A DNA stretch of 64,000 nt from Paracyclopina nana (GCA_019096065.1 JAGUCH010000002.1:3112501-3176500); one strand, 5' to 3'; numbered from the stretch's first letter, positions 48,159 through 60,764 are shown. The notes: generated from the letters alone by a model not told the origin. Numbers and translations: made by a program.

Positions 48159-50422
48159 CTGTAATAATGTTACTGCTTAAGAAAAAGGAAGAAAACCACC
48201 ACAGGATCATTAGCATACAGATGAGATGCCTTATAAAATGTAAACTGCAGGCTACTGCAATTGAGCCGAAAATCTAGACAATGCATTGCAAGCATACTTG
48301 TACATAGCCAAGATGGTGGAGAATTAGCTTTATCTTTGAAAGAACACAGATAGATGGCTCAATTGCAAGTTGTTGCTTATGCGACGCAAACTAGCTGCAT
48401 ATATTTCAAAAAGATTCCAGAACTTACAAATAAAACAAGGTTTAAGGAGATTTTTAAAAAATAGTAATTGTGCTCAGATGAAGACCATATCCTTCTATTT
48501 GACGTCATCAGAAAAGCTCTAAAGAAAGAAACTCACTTTTTTCCTACATTTGGTTGACACATCAAAAAGGGTGTCTCAATGGTATGATTTGGCTCAAATA
48601 CTTCAATGAAAAAGGGCCTACATTTATACCTGCACCTTCTTTAATGCTGTAAAAGTTACATATCCTGCTAGTGGCATTTCCCCTGAAATTGCAAGTATCC
48701 TAGCAGAGTTTCAGCTGCTACACATGAAATGTAAGCTCTTCTATATTTCTTTCAAATCATAACATTTTCCAAAGATATTGCACTCTCAGAAGAGACAAAC
48801 TTGACAGAGAAAAAAATCGAATAAAATATCCGTCTGCAACAATTTGTCCACTTGAGCATTCAAGTGACTTTTCCCCTTTATTTGCAGTGGAAAAAGAATG
48901 GTTTCAGGGAAGATTAGCTCCTGTGTCAACAACAAATCCAAGATTAGCTTATGCTCTAAGCAAACTAATCTATTATTTTACTTGCTACACAATTCATGAA
49001 TACAAAAGTTGAACTATGCTCAATAAAGAAAAGCTGCTGCGTCCATAAAACTCGCTGCAAACTTTGCTTACAATAATTGGGAGATTTCAGGAATGTTACC
49101 TGCATTCATGATTAGCCCATTATTTTTTTGTCATTTATCAGCATAAAGCTTTGGGCTATTTTAATCCACACTTTAAAACTCATTGCTAGCTAGATTAAGC
49201 CTGAAATTGCTCCTGTCGCAGCAATTTAAAAGGCCTCCTGTTGTAGTGAATGCTTTCTAGCCTCAACAAAGGGCCGAAGGGAGATTCTCCTCAAAGCAGA
49301 ATTCAGAACTAAACAATGGATTTCACAAGGCCACAAAGAAAAGCAGGACAAAACAATTTGGCCGGCTCGATAGTTTCAAGATTTAGAGTGGAAAATCAAA
49401 TCTTCTTCAAGGTCTTGGCAAACTTCAACCAAGGTCAAATGTGGCAAAATTCCCCCAGCTTTGGATCCTTCTTTTATGATTGTCTATTTCTAGCTCTTTG
49501 ATAATGCAGGTAATCCAATTATCAGCTCTACTTCCCCTTATTTTGCGGCTCTCAAACTTGCACTATTGTTGTAGCATAGGACATGGAAGCAATAGTGCAC
49601 TTTTGGCTGTGAAAGGCGTGAAAAAGTTAATTTGCCATCACAGTCATTTTTTAGATGTGTTTGGAAGCAAAAGTGAAAGTCACTTCAAAAGCAGAATTCT
49701 GCTAGACTTCTGAGCACATCAAAGAATTGCCTGACACATTTAAAAAGAAAAATTCCCAGCAAGAATCTTGCAAACAGTTTTTCTGTTAGGATAAGACATG
49801 AGCCCAAGGCATAATGAGACACAATCACATGAACTTCATAGATACAAGAGTAGCATGTACTTCAAAGGCTTCTTTTTTCTCAATATTTGTGAAAAATAAT
49901 CCTCTTGATACCAACATCTTCCAACGTAATTCCCTTCTAGGTGATCAGGAATGATCCTCTTGCACCAATCAAATAGCAGATTAATTTTAGACAAAATTAC
50001 ACTAAAATCAAAGTAGGATTAGCTTGCAAGAGGATGCTTGCCAGAATGACATAATTGGGCCTTTTTTAAACAATCAGTAAGCCCAAACATAAATTGGATT
50101 TTATAGTGCCTGCTTTAACAAACATAGCTAAAATACAATTGTCTATTACATGAAAACCTGCTCAAATATGTTTTAGTACGCGGTGCTGAATTATTTTTTG
50201 CTTGGCATCAGCTTTGTTTACTTCAGCCCATAACACCTCATTCCACAGGGTAGAGTACGTTCGAGTGATAAAGTAAACACTGGGCAAACTGGTATTGCCT
50301 CGCAATTTTCGAGATTAAGTTTTTTCTTGCACAATCAACGGATAATTATAATAGCTTAAGGTCAGAGCCTTGATCAACATTTTTGAGCAGCTTAATATAC
50401 ATAATTGTGATGAGAAATAAGA

Positions 50423-50547
50423 GAACCAGTTAGTGCAGGCAAGTTAAGTCAATTTTTTAAGCATAACAAAAAGCTGCTTCTACACAAAATGTCCTCTCAT
50501 GATTTCTGAGTCAAATTGACTTAACTTGCCTGCATACTAACTGGTTC
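50423..50547. repeat. Short hairpin element, 125 bp
   Basis: GAACCAGTTAGT...GCAGGCAAGTTAAGTCAA at the left end is repeated as its complement at the right end (about 30 bp, with a 2-bp offset), with about 60 bp between. It could be a small MITE; no clear target duplication. Confidence 0.6.
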
Positions 50548-50560
50548 ACTAAGCTACTAG

Positions 50561-50647
50561 GTTACCCACCTACCCACCTGCCTACCCTCTCCTGCCTACC
50601 CTCACCTACCTACCCTAGGTAGGTGGGAAGGTGAGTCCACCTACCTT
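50561..50647 (+). repeat. CCTACC simple-sequence tract with inner palindrome
   Basis: Irregular tandem CCTACC/CACCTACC words followed by their complement around a CCTAGG centre (about 50616), so the tract can fold on itself. Confidence 0.7.
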
Positions 50648-51284
50648 GCCCAATTGACGAATATGAGACCGCCCTATAAGAACGGAAAATGGGCAATACT
50701 TACAATATTTTCCGAGCTTTTAGCAAAGTTCTCCTCGGTATTATTGGCAAGGTCTTCAGTGAAGCGTCACAGGCCAACTAGAGAACCCGCGCAAAAAAAG
50801 TTTCAGAAACGGCCTACGATGGCGCAAATTTGGGAGCATATTTTTGAGCAGAGAGCGGAGCGAAGGTGCCTTCTTCGCCTCTAAAGCAAATACTCAAAGG
50901 TGGTTTTTCAATAGCAGCAATTGACCTGGCCTGGCTCAGCATTCCTTTAGAGCATGTTTCTTGCCAAAAAGCTTCCATAAAAATGTGCACAGTTAAAAGC
51001 AACTTTCACTCACTTAAACATTTCAAACTTTCGCAAAAACATGTGCCTTCACCACGGACGTTATCCAAGCACAAGTCAACTTGCTCATTTCCCGCAAAGT
51101 ACTTTTTTCATCTAAAAAAGAAAAACCCAAAGTAATTAAGTAGTTTACTTATCATAATTAAATTAACTATACGTTTTTAGCCGATACATCTGTAAAGAAC
51201 TAGATACATCTAACAAAAAGTGCTAAAAAGTGCTTTTCTTCGAATACAGCTATGCTTTACTAACGATACCGAATTTTTGACTCA

Positions 51285-51439
51285 AGCCCGGTTCCAACAA
51301 CAAAATAAGTATAGTATAAGTACGATTAACCAGTATAGTATGGTGCAGCTGAGCGCGCGAGCTAGCACGGACCATACTATACTTATAAGTACAAGTAAGG
51401 TGTCCATACTATACTGATTTTCATTGTTGGAACCGGGCT
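51285..51439. mobile_element. MITE with AGCCCGGTTCCAACAA ends
   Basis: 155 bp; terminal inverted repeats AGCCCGGTTCCAACAA and complement, flanked by TCA at 51282-51284 and 51440-51442. The interior is itself palindromic (CCATACTATACT and complements). A 3-bp duplication suggests PIF/Harbinger-like mobilisation. Confidence 0.75.
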
Positions 51440-52984
51440 TCAGAATTAATGTGGACATAAATGTAAGGCCTGAAAAAGCTAGCTATATTAAAGAGCAGAA
51501 TAACAAAATACTCCTTTTTTTAATACAGCTACTATGCTGTGAATATGCATCTGATTGCATTACGTAGCATCAGCTTAAAATATGGCTTTTCCATCGTTGA
51601 TTACAGCCAATACACATGCGGACATCTAACTACATCTAGCTTCTTGTTCCACTGTGAGAAGTTGCGCCATAATTTAATGGCGATGCTGGCTAAAGTTTGT
51701 GTCTGTGCAAACAAAGTTGTGGCCTCAAAATGGTCCACAAGCCAAGACACAAGATAGGGGCAGCATTTTAAGAATACAAATTGGAGGAAAATAAGAAGGA
51801 GAAAAACTTTCATTATCATTGGCAAAAAATACCTTCAGAACCCACTCAAAAAATTGCAAGCCTAGAAGCTTTTAAAGCGAACTTTTCGGGTATATTCTCT
51901 TCAAGGGATTTGGCAAAGTTGTTGTTACGAAGATTTTCCAAAGAAGTTGTTAGCACCTAAGTACTTTTTTTCAAAATTGCCTCCGCCCTTAGTTAGACCA
52001 ATTTAACGTATTTTATCAGTAGCAGCCGTCTTTCCTCCACTGATAAGCTTAACGTGTGATGATGTGGATGCATCATTGTTGTAGCTTTTTTGTCCCGATC
52101 CAATTGACTAATAAATTGACTGAGGGCTATTAATTCCATTAAGTCAACATTGACCACAACCAATTCCAGCACATGATCACTGCTTGGTTATAATAAAAAA
52201 TACTGTGTACTCTGAGTCATTAATGCCACTTAGTGGTTTTTATTGATTTTGCTAATGAATACAGAAAACAGGTCTAAATTGTATGCTGCATAAAGTATAG
52301 GAAAGCTAAACTGATACTAGTGAATGTACTGTAATTACTGAGAGCACTGCTTTCTTTGTTGATGAAGATTTCTGCTTGGGTTGTACTTTTTGACAAGGAT
52401 AATCATCACGTTGTAAGCATCTACCATCAGTACTCTCAATTCCATCATGCCTTTGCATAGCAATGCAATTGTTGCCATAGAGCGCTCCAAAGTACTCATT
52501 TGGTAGCCGTACTCTATACTCTGACTTTCTCCTATTTCCTGACAGCTTTCAATACGACTTCCTGCCCTTGCAGTAACTCTTTTTCTGAGGAAGGCAAATG
52601 GCGTTAAAAATGATTGCCAAAGTTCACAAGCATTTGAAAGTGCTTACTTTTTTTCCCAAAATGGTCCGAAAAAGTTTTGAGCAACTTGAGAGAGGCCTAA
52701 AATGCTAGAAAAAGCAGCTGAAGCATGTGTGTGTGTTTTCAATTTGTAGCTCTGAAAGTTAGCCCCTTTGTTTCCCTGGCAAAGATTCATCTTCCGAAAA
52801 AGAAGCTTGCTCGCTACTTTTTTGCTGTGATAAATTATAAGCAGATAGTACATACCGTGTCATGAGCAGGATACATCCGATACAGAAGGTCAATTACACA
52901 ATATCTTCAGCATTAATCAAATAGGCAATGATTGCAGAAGTCATAAGTCTACAGTTTCTTTTTCAATTATGGGCTATATATTAT

Positions 52985-53018
52985 ATTGTGTATTATTTAC
53001 AAGTAAATAATACACAAT
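52985..53018. repeat. Perfect AT-rich palindrome
   Basis: Two 16-bp arms, ATTGTGTATTATTTAC and its complement, separated by AA. No coding or element context is visible. Confidence 0.8.
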
Positions 53019-53887
53019 TATATATTTTTGGCTTTATTTCAGATCATTTTATTCATTTTTTTGAGGCATGACATGCTCATCTTACATCTCTAAATGCTTA
53101 TCAGTAATTTTATTTAATTTTAGTATGTATTGCAATTATGAGCTCAAAAAAGGCTCATTTGCGACTATTATGCGTACTTTTTTATTACTAACGCTATGGA
53201 AAATCCAACACAACCTACGTCGTTTGGCTAAGTATAACATACTCGACGAACATCCATTTCCATCCATGTAATTTGATTCCAATCAGCGGAAGTTATTTCA
53301 GAAAATATTGATAACTGGATATATTTGGTTGATTCTCATCTCACATACAGGCTGATTCAGAAAGTTGCGAGCAATTTTGTGTCAACTTTCTCCCAAAAAG
53401 TACACAAATCTGTGTTTCAGACAATACATAGAAATGACTGGGTAAAACCAAAACATAACAGATTCAATTCAAGAAATTCTGTTACATAAAGCCTTCTAAA
53501 GTATCACATGTCCAATTAAGCCCAATATACGATAAAATAATATAATAATCAATTACCCAAAATACTAAATATTCTCATCACATTCCTTGAATGAATGTTT
53601 CAATTACACGAGAGTAATTCAGACCCATAAATAAGAATGTATTCCGAATAATTGCTAGCTGACGTACTAATTGACAATATGAGAACGTGGGCTATGTCTC
53701 ATGCTAATATAAAGCCAACGCATCAATTTAGGAATAAAATGAACTGACCAAAGCAAGCCTCATCTTCTAACTGCAATTTCACCAATTTGATATAAAGTAT
53801 TGGTTAAAACTCGATCATCAAAAACCGATGATAGTAGCTTGCCAAAAACCATGCTGCTGGCAATTTTCCCAATTTATCTATTCTTTC

Positions 53888-54466
53888 GGGAGAAGTCACT
53901 AAGGCCTAAAATAGGGGTGGGTTTTAGGATCTATTATAAAGATAGGTTTTAAAGCCTAAGCTTTTTTTCTCCTCGGTTTTAAGATCTAAAGATTTGGATG
54001 CTAAAGCCTAACAACTGGATGTTAAGATCTAGTCACCTGGGTTTTAAGATCTACATTGGAAAAACATCATTTTGTTGTACCTGGGTGTTTTGATCTAAAG
54101 GCGTGGGTTTTTAAGTCTAAAATGTTGGAACATTAAAAATCAATTGTCAAAACTTCACTAATGGCATTTAAGCATTTAGCATTTATTTTTCAAGTAATAC
54201 TTGCTCAGGTTTTAGTTGCCAACATGGTTTTGAGAATACTTTTTGTTGTTCTGATGCAATAGATCTTGAAACCCTCGCTGTTAGATCATAAAACCTAGCC
54301 TTTAGATATTAAAACCCATGATGAATTTTATTTGATTTTTCCACTTAGATCTTAGTACCCTGATGCCAAATCTGTAGGCTTTAAAACCCAATTTGTTAGA
54401 TCGTAAAACCCCCTTTGATTTTAGATCCTAAAACCCACCTCATTTTAGGCCTTAGTGACGGCACCC
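53888..54466. mobile_element. Second foldback-type element with repeat-built arms
   Basis: 579 bp. Outermost sequence GGGAGAAGTCACTAAGGCC at the left and the complement of GGGTGCCGTCACTAAGGCC at the right. The 8-bp direct repeat ATTCTTTC flanks it (53880-53887, 54467-54474). The arms consist of repeated GTTTTAAGATCTA-type words on the left and their complements (TTAGATC.TAAAACCC) on the right, around a loop at about 54120-54240. The ends (GGGTGCC) match those of the element at 7542-9390. No coding capacity. Confidence 0.75.
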
Positions 54467-54474
54467 ATTCTTTC

Positions 54475-55041
54475 CATCCTACCAAAACTTCCTTTGCACG
54501 AGCAAAAAACAAGGCTATCAGCAAAAAACACGGGGCAATCTAATAAAATCGCTTTTTTAGGTCCCAAGTACGAAATTCCACTTACTTTTATTGCTTTGCT
54601 CCATTTTTGGTACTTCCTCTCAATTTTCGTTCAAGTGCTTATAAAAAAGTGCGATAAAGTGTGAATGTTTGTCACTTTTTGAATATCACAACAAATCTGG
54701 CGTTTTTCTCGACTTTTTGGTGCGTTGCGCACAACAACACCCCTAATAACTACAAGAATTTTTCACTGACACTCAGTAGTGGATTTTTTTGGCAAAAATC
54801 AGAAATTCTAGAGAATGGCAGCTAACTAAAATTGTAAGTGAATTTTACAGTTTTAACATTACTTTTAAAAGCAAGCGTTTTCATGCCTGTAATTTGAGTA
54901 GATTCGATTTACAGATGAAAAAGGTCTTGCTATATTAAAAATGGAGTTATCTCTATTCCCTTCAAGGCTTGAAAAATGACTTGAAGATCATTCAAACTCC
55001 ACACAATATTTTATTTATTACATGAATATTCAATGTAGAAA
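54475..55041. other. Intergenic region downstream of the E-Syt-like gene
   Basis: About 570 bp; TTTATT (AATAAA on the minus strand) at 55009-55014 probably ends the E-Syt-like transcript. Nothing else recognised. Confidence 0.5.
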
Positions 55042-56716
55042 TTAGCTCGTTTTTATGCTTGCTGAAATGGTGGCAGTTACAAATGGATTGCTGCCATTTT
55101 GAACCGCCACGATTTTCCTCTTGATAGGAGCTGTCAAAATCTCCTTGGCATTCAAGGAAACTGATCCGAAAGAGTGACCAATGTTGTCATCCGTGATTTT
55201 GATCACAATGTCCTCCAGGCTTGTCATTAGGAAGGTGAAAGACTCCTCAAAGTTGGGATGAGGAGTGTCTTTCTTTACGTTGGTGCTGGTTTTTACTTGA
55301 GTCCCAGCTTGAACAGTAACTCGGGAAGAAGGATAGGTACTGGACTCCATATTCTGGATGACATTATTGAAGGAGTAGATGAAAATGCTGACAACATAGA
55401 ACCTTGGCTTTTCAACTTGACCACTTGGCTTCAATGGCAAAAATTGGAGCTCAATATTTGCCGATCCAGAAACTTCTGTTGGATGTTTGCCATCATTTTT
55501 CTGCTTGTCATCCTTGAGATCCAATTTGACCTTGCTAGTTTGGTTGTAGATCAAGGCATCAATGTCATATTGGACGTGGCCCAGAAAATTGTCTCTTGAG
55601 GCTGTGTCCTTGTCATAGAAGTCCAGCGTAATTTTGTGGCCTTTTGGAACATCCAGAAGGAAGAAAAACTCCTGATTCCAATCCGGATTTTGGTCATCAT
55701 TGATCACCTTGGACTCGAACATGTTGGCTCCAAGGCGGATTTTGGCGTAGGGATCTGGCTTGTTCTGGCCTACAATTGCCCTCAGACTTCCTTTGAGGCC
55801 TCCTTTTTTGGCCAAATTATCAGCGGAAACCAGCTTAACAACCAGTAGACCTGTGGGCTCAAATGCTTTGACAGCTTCAATGTCTACTCCATCTGATAGT
55901 GGCATTTTGTAGCTGTTTGGGTAGACACACCTCTTGGCCATATCTTCTTCCAGCTCTTCCAAAACCTGATTTTTGAAAATTCACAGAAAATTGCTTTTTA
56001 GAAAGCTTCATGGCAAGTTTGCTTACTTTTCTTTTGATTGGTGGCCAGTCCAAGATGTCAGCAATGCCATCCACATTGAAGCTTATTTTGGGAATTTCCA
56101 GAAATGAGAATTGTAGTCCCCCAACAAAAGGCACTTGTTTGGTGGTTGGCTTCATCACTATTCTGGCTTTGCCAGACATTTGCAAGTCCCTACAGAGAAG
56201 CCCTGTGTGAAAAAATGCAGTAGGCAATTTGGATTGCTCACCTGATGCCACTGGACACTCTCAGCATACTCACTTGCAAGTCACTGTTTCCCAAGTAGGA
56301 AAAGTCAAAGTCCACAATCACAGACTTGGCCAATTCCTGGCCTGCCGGAGTTTGGTGGGTGGTCAAATTGCCAAATTTGGGAGGGATGGTGCCAAAGTCC
56401 ATTTTTGTGAATTTGAAGTTCACATTTGGTATGGAGGAAGATTTTTCAAACACTTTTTGCACCAAAGGCTCCACCTGGCCTGACAAAGTTTCACTAGCAA
56501 ACTCAGCCAGCCTTTGAAAGTGAAAGGAAGTTAAAGAGTCCAGAAAATGAGTTGCTTGAAAAATCACCTGGGAGAAAGTTGCTGAAAAATGGTTTGGACC
56601 CACGGCTCATCTGTTGAAATCGTGTTGCCCATTGCAGCACTTTCTGTGAAAAGCAGCACAAAAAGAGCTACAAAACTTAGTTTGACTTCCTTCAAATCAG
56701 CTGCAGATGATGTCAT
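55042..56716 (-). CDS. Extended-synaptotagmin-like protein (SMP plus two C2 domains)
   Basis: Four exons in transcript order: 56716-56568, 56511-56242, 56189-56027, 55965-55042; 501 aa. N-terminal hydrophobic segment (KLSFVALFVLLFTESAA), then an SMP lipid-transfer domain (EPWVQTIFQQLSPRLAEF, FTKMDFGTIPPKFGNLTT, VIVDFDFSYLGNSDLQVS), then C2A (LVVKLVSADNLAKKGG, KPDPYAKI, DDQNPDWNQEF, FYDKDTASRDNFLG) with acidic calcium-site residues, and a more divergent C2B, both in the single last exon. E-Syts tether endoplasmic reticulum to plasma membrane and move lipids in response to calcium. It is shorter than usual E-Syts (which have three or five C2 domains in many animals). Divergently paired with the SLC41 gene, 313 bp apart. 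Confidence 0.87.
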
Positions 56717-57029
56717 GGCTCCAGCTCTGATTCATACTACTGTGATTGTGCACACAAAGGAAGCAAAAACCAGCTCCTAAAAACTCCTGCTGACAGAAGA
56801 CCCCAAATTGTTGCTTGGCAACATTTTTGTCAAATTTGTCCACAGTGCAGTGTACAAAAATTGCAAGGCTAGCTTAATAATTTCAAATGACGTCATTCTT
56901 ATGCCTTTTTCCAGGCTCCTTAAATTGTGATCATTTGATGTGAGTGCAAGTGTACTTTAGCATTTTGGCGAATGTCCAATGTTTCATCTTCCTCCTTTTT
57001 TTCAGGTGAACTTTAACAAGCCTTGAGCA
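56717..57029. promoter_or_regulatory. Shared upstream region of divergent E-Syt-like and SLC41-like genes
   Basis: 313 bp between the two start codons on opposite strands. It must hold both promoters and 5' UTRs, so bidirectional regulation is plausible. No specific sites identified. Confidence 0.45.
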
Positions 57030-58413
57030 ATGTCAAACACTAACAAGAACACAGTAAGTTTTTGCTTTGCTTAATTAAGCACTTTTTTTTAGCTTTCATC
57101 TAATTAAAAGGCCAATGCAGTGGAGATTTTCCTGCCATTTTTGCTGGCAGGTTTTGGCATGGTTCTGGCTGGAGTTTTGCTTGACAATGTCCAGCATTGG
57201 AAAGTGTTCCAATCTTGCCCAGAACTGTTCATTCTAGTCCCAGCCCTGCTTGGCTTGAAAGGCAACTTGGAAATGACTCTGGCATCTAGACTGTCCACAG
57301 CTGCCAATTTAGGAGTACTAGACGATTTTGCTCAGGCAAAGGCCATTGCCAAGGCCAATTTGGCCTTGATTCAAATCCAAGGTGTGGTTGTGGGTGGCTT
57401 GGCTGCAGTTTTTGCCCTCATTGTGGGTTGGCTGCCAAAATTGAAGTAGGTCCAAGTCGGAATTATCATCTACTCATTCACGCAACCTTTTTTTCCATTT
57501 TTCCAGGTTTGACTTGAAACAAGCTCTACTGTTGTCAACTTCCAGCATTGTCACTGCCTCCATGGCAAGCTTTTGCTTAGGCGTGATAATGATTGGAGTC
57601 ATCATAGCTTCCAGAAGGCTCCTGATCAACCCGGATAATGTGGCCACGCCCATTGCTGCCAGCCTTGGAGATTTAGTCACCCTTGCCATTTTGTCCTCTA
57701 GCGCTCGAGCAATTCATGATTTGAGCCATGGAGAATCCTTGCTGAGTCCAGGATTAACCTATCCTATTGTGATATTGGCCATGTATACCTTTGTCATAGT
57801 GCCTTTTTGCATCTCTGTTGCCAGGTCCTCGTGTGATTCAACCAAAAATCTGCTCAAAAATGGCTGGACTCCAGTCTTGTCGGCCATGGTGATTTCTAGT
57901 CTGGGTGGAACCATCTTGAACAAAACCATCAAGAAATTCCCCAAAATAGCCTCCTTTCAGCCAGTCATTAATGGAGTGGCTGGGAATCTGGTCGGAGTTC
58001 AAGCCAGCAGATTGTCCACCGATTTGCACCAAGGAAAAAAATCCCAAGAAATTGATGGCACTGAAAAGCTCCTTTTGATCATGGTGATTCCTGGCCATCT
58101 TTTCTTCAACATTCTCCTCAATATCCTTAATTCAAGTAAAAAAAGTTCTCAATTTGGTTCAACTTCATTTTGAGACATTTATTTTTCAGACAAGGATGAT
58201 GACACTAGCTCGGTGGCCTTCACTATGCTCTACTTGTTTGCTGCACAATTGCAAGTTTACATTTTGCTCAAGTTTGCTGCCATTTTGGTCAATTGGCTTT
58301 GGAGTCGGAACATTGACCCGGACAATGCTGCTATTCCGTATTTGACCTCCCTTGGGGACCTTCTTGGAGGTGCTTTCTTGGCTGTGGCTGTCTACATTGA
58401 AAGCCTGCTTTAA
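57030..58413 (+). CDS. SLC41-type (MgtE-like) magnesium transporter
   Basis: Four exons: 57030-57053, 57111-57445, 57507-58135, 58190-58413; 403 aa; the first exon codes for only eight residues. About ten membrane helices. Two MgtE-like halves carry the diagnostic motifs [20 protein letters not shown] and [18 protein letters not shown], and in the second half [19 protein letters not shown] and [20 protein letters not shown]. The SLC41 family moves magnesium across the plasma membrane or organelle membranes, by some accounts in exchange for sodium. The hydrophilic N-terminus of vertebrate SLC41A1-3 is almost absent. Divergent from the E-Syt-like gene and followed 365 bp downstream by the WD40 gene on the same strand. 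Confidence 0.9.
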
Positions 58414-58778
58414 TTTCCCCATTTTTTGGCCTACTTTGAAATGACCCACAAAAAGAAGAAAGAAGACAAAGAGTGAAAGCTGAGAGCTCTTGAGCCGGCT
58501 TTTTCGAGCTTTCTATCAAGTCTTCCAGCTGAAACAAGACAGAAATAGCTTACACACTATAATAATCTATAGGAAAAATACAATTTCTCAAGCCTGGAAA
58601 AAACCCATTTTTCAGCTTTAGATTCTTTAGTAAACAATTTAAAATGCAAAATACGTCATGTCATGAGCCCTGACGTATTTTGGAATATTGCAGGTGCAAA
58701 ATCACACGCGACATGTTTTCCTAGCTAAGCAGGCTAGAGGTGCTTTCTATTAGTTAAGCTGATCAACTTTCCAAGAAA

Positions 58779-60764
58779 ATGCGATTGTTTGGCAAGAAAT
58801 TCATCCCTGGTGTTCGTGTGGAAGTTGATGAGCATCAGCCATGTGACGCTAAAAAGGATGCTCTCGACATAGTGAGCAATCACAGTGAGCAATCCACTGC
58901 GACCACCTACGAGCCCAATTCAGAAGCAACCACAAATAACGATGATTGTGATGATTATGACGAGGAAAATTACGAGACTGCCTGCGAAACCTTCGAGTCC
59001 TACACGCGTAATTCAAATCCATCATAATTATTTAATTTAGTTTTATATACTAAAGATTTCTAACTTAGGATTTCGGAGAAATCGCAAGGCCACAGAGGAA
59101 ATTTTGCATGGCACAGATTGGGAGTCTGTGAACTATTCACTGACCAAGTTGCAATGCAACGAGGATGAAATCACCGGACTTGCGGTCAATGACAAGTACC
59201 TGGTCGTGCAGTATCATATAGAGGGTGGCATTGATGTGTATGACAGGAGCAACTTTGCCCACTTGTTCCGACTCAATGGCCACGAATATGGTGGCCAGTG
59301 CGTGGAGCTGAGTGGTGACATCCTCTATTCAGCCTCAATGGATTTCTCACTCAAAAGCTGGAATTTGGAGGCTCGAAAATTATCCGATTCCGCCACAGAC
59401 CATTGCGATTACGTACAGTGCCTCTCAATAAGATCTGGGTAATATACTACTACTTAATGCTATCAGGATTATATGCTCATTTTTAAAAATAGCCTGTAGG
59501 ATTAAAATCTATTTCAACTAGGATGACATAGTTAGTTTTAATTTTTTTGGTAGGGAAACCGATTTTGTGGCCACTGGGGGAAAAGGTGATAGGGAGATTT
59601 TCATTTACAAAGCATCCAAAAGTGGAAAACTCACCAAGCAGCATTGCTTTCGAGGCCACACAGGTAATCATATTCTTGTAATCTTAGTTAAATGCCAACT
59701 ATTATTAAAGCTCTTCCAGGCTGGATCATCCAACTTATTTTCGATTCTGAAGACCACCTCATTTCTGGCAGTGAAGATGCCACCATTCGAGTTTGGGATT
59801 TAATCACTGGTGACCTCATCCATGTGATTGAGCAAGATTGCGGCATTTCTTGCCTGCTCTCCTGCAAACTGAAGGGCAAGCAAGATCAGATTATGCTCTT
59901 TGGGGACAGAGAGGGCAAGCTCAGCTATTTGGACCTGGAGACCCTGCATGCAGTCCACCTGCTGCCCAATATACTCATTGGCACTGGCAAGTACTGCAGA
60001 TCAAGCAAGTATCATGACAAAGCTGTGGACAATGCTTACCTGACAGACAATGGATACCTCATCACTGGCAGCGCAGGCTCAGAAATTCCTCAAGATTTGG
60101 AAGATCAAGACCAATTTGGAGTATGGATACACTGAGGAGGACGAGGAGCCTGATTTCGACCTGGAGACCACAGAAGTGAGAGAACTACAAATCCTGCGAG
60201 ATCACACTGATTACCTGACAGTCATCAAAGTGTATGGAAATACCATCTACAGCAGTTGCTCAGATGGTGAAGTAAGTTGGACTCATTATTTCAATTTTAA
60301 AATTACATCTTTCAATTTAGATTTATATGCACTCATTTCCTGACGAGGGCACATTACCCCACTATGAAATGGCTGTGGATGCTGATGATGACACTGCAGC
60401 TGCTGTCATGCTCGATAAAAAGGGGTCTGGTGTGGTGGCCAAGCCAGAAAACGCCACTGAGCTTTGCCTGGGACCCAGGAGGTGTCAAACTGGCAAGACT
60501 GGCATTGTCAAATCGTCATCGAGCTTTCAGGTTTCAAACATTGTACATTTTGCTCAAATTGATTGTGATGATTTGCAAATTGACCAATTTCAGGTGAGTT
60601 TTTCGTTCAAGCCTCAAATTTTGTCAGTGGACGGAAAGATCAAATTGAAGCCGAAAGAAGAGGTTATTTTGGAAGAGGATGATGAAGAATGGGATCCTGA
60701 TGATGACGACGACGACGACTCTGAAGAAGATGATGATGATTACACTTACACAAGCGATGATTAG
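58779..60764 (+). CDS. WD40-repeat protein with acidic tail; apparent frameshift
   Basis: Exons: 58779-59007, 59069-59438, 59554-59663, 59720-60271, 60321-60530, 60594-60764; about 546 aa if the frame is continuous. Acidic N-terminal segment, then WD repeats (DILYSASMDFSLKSWNLEAR, FVATGGKGDREIFIYK, HLISGSEDATIRVWDLITGD, GYLITGSA, FLKIWKIKTNLEYGY, YSSCSDGE) that should form a propeller, and a C-terminal run of Asp/Glu (EEWDPDDDDDDDSEEDD). In exon 4 the reading frame shifts by one base between about 60079 and 60092: GYLITGSA is in one frame, FLKIWKIK in the next. No donor site between them offers a clean intron. It is either a sequence error of one extra base or a disabling mutation. The last intron (60531-60593) is open in frame and may be retained. 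Specific function unknown. Confidence 0.78.

Larger units (their letters stand above)
48159..53879. other. Gene-poor region with small repeats
   Basis: About 5.7 kb with no convincing gene. It contains the hairpin element 50423-50547, a CCTACC-rich tract 50561-50647, the MITE 51285-51439 and an AT palindrome 52985-53018. A minus-strand open stretch at 52306-52538 (with YFGALYGNNCIAM and CLQRDDYPCQKV, four Cys, ending in a stop) looks exon-like but has no partner exon I can find. Confidence 0.5.
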
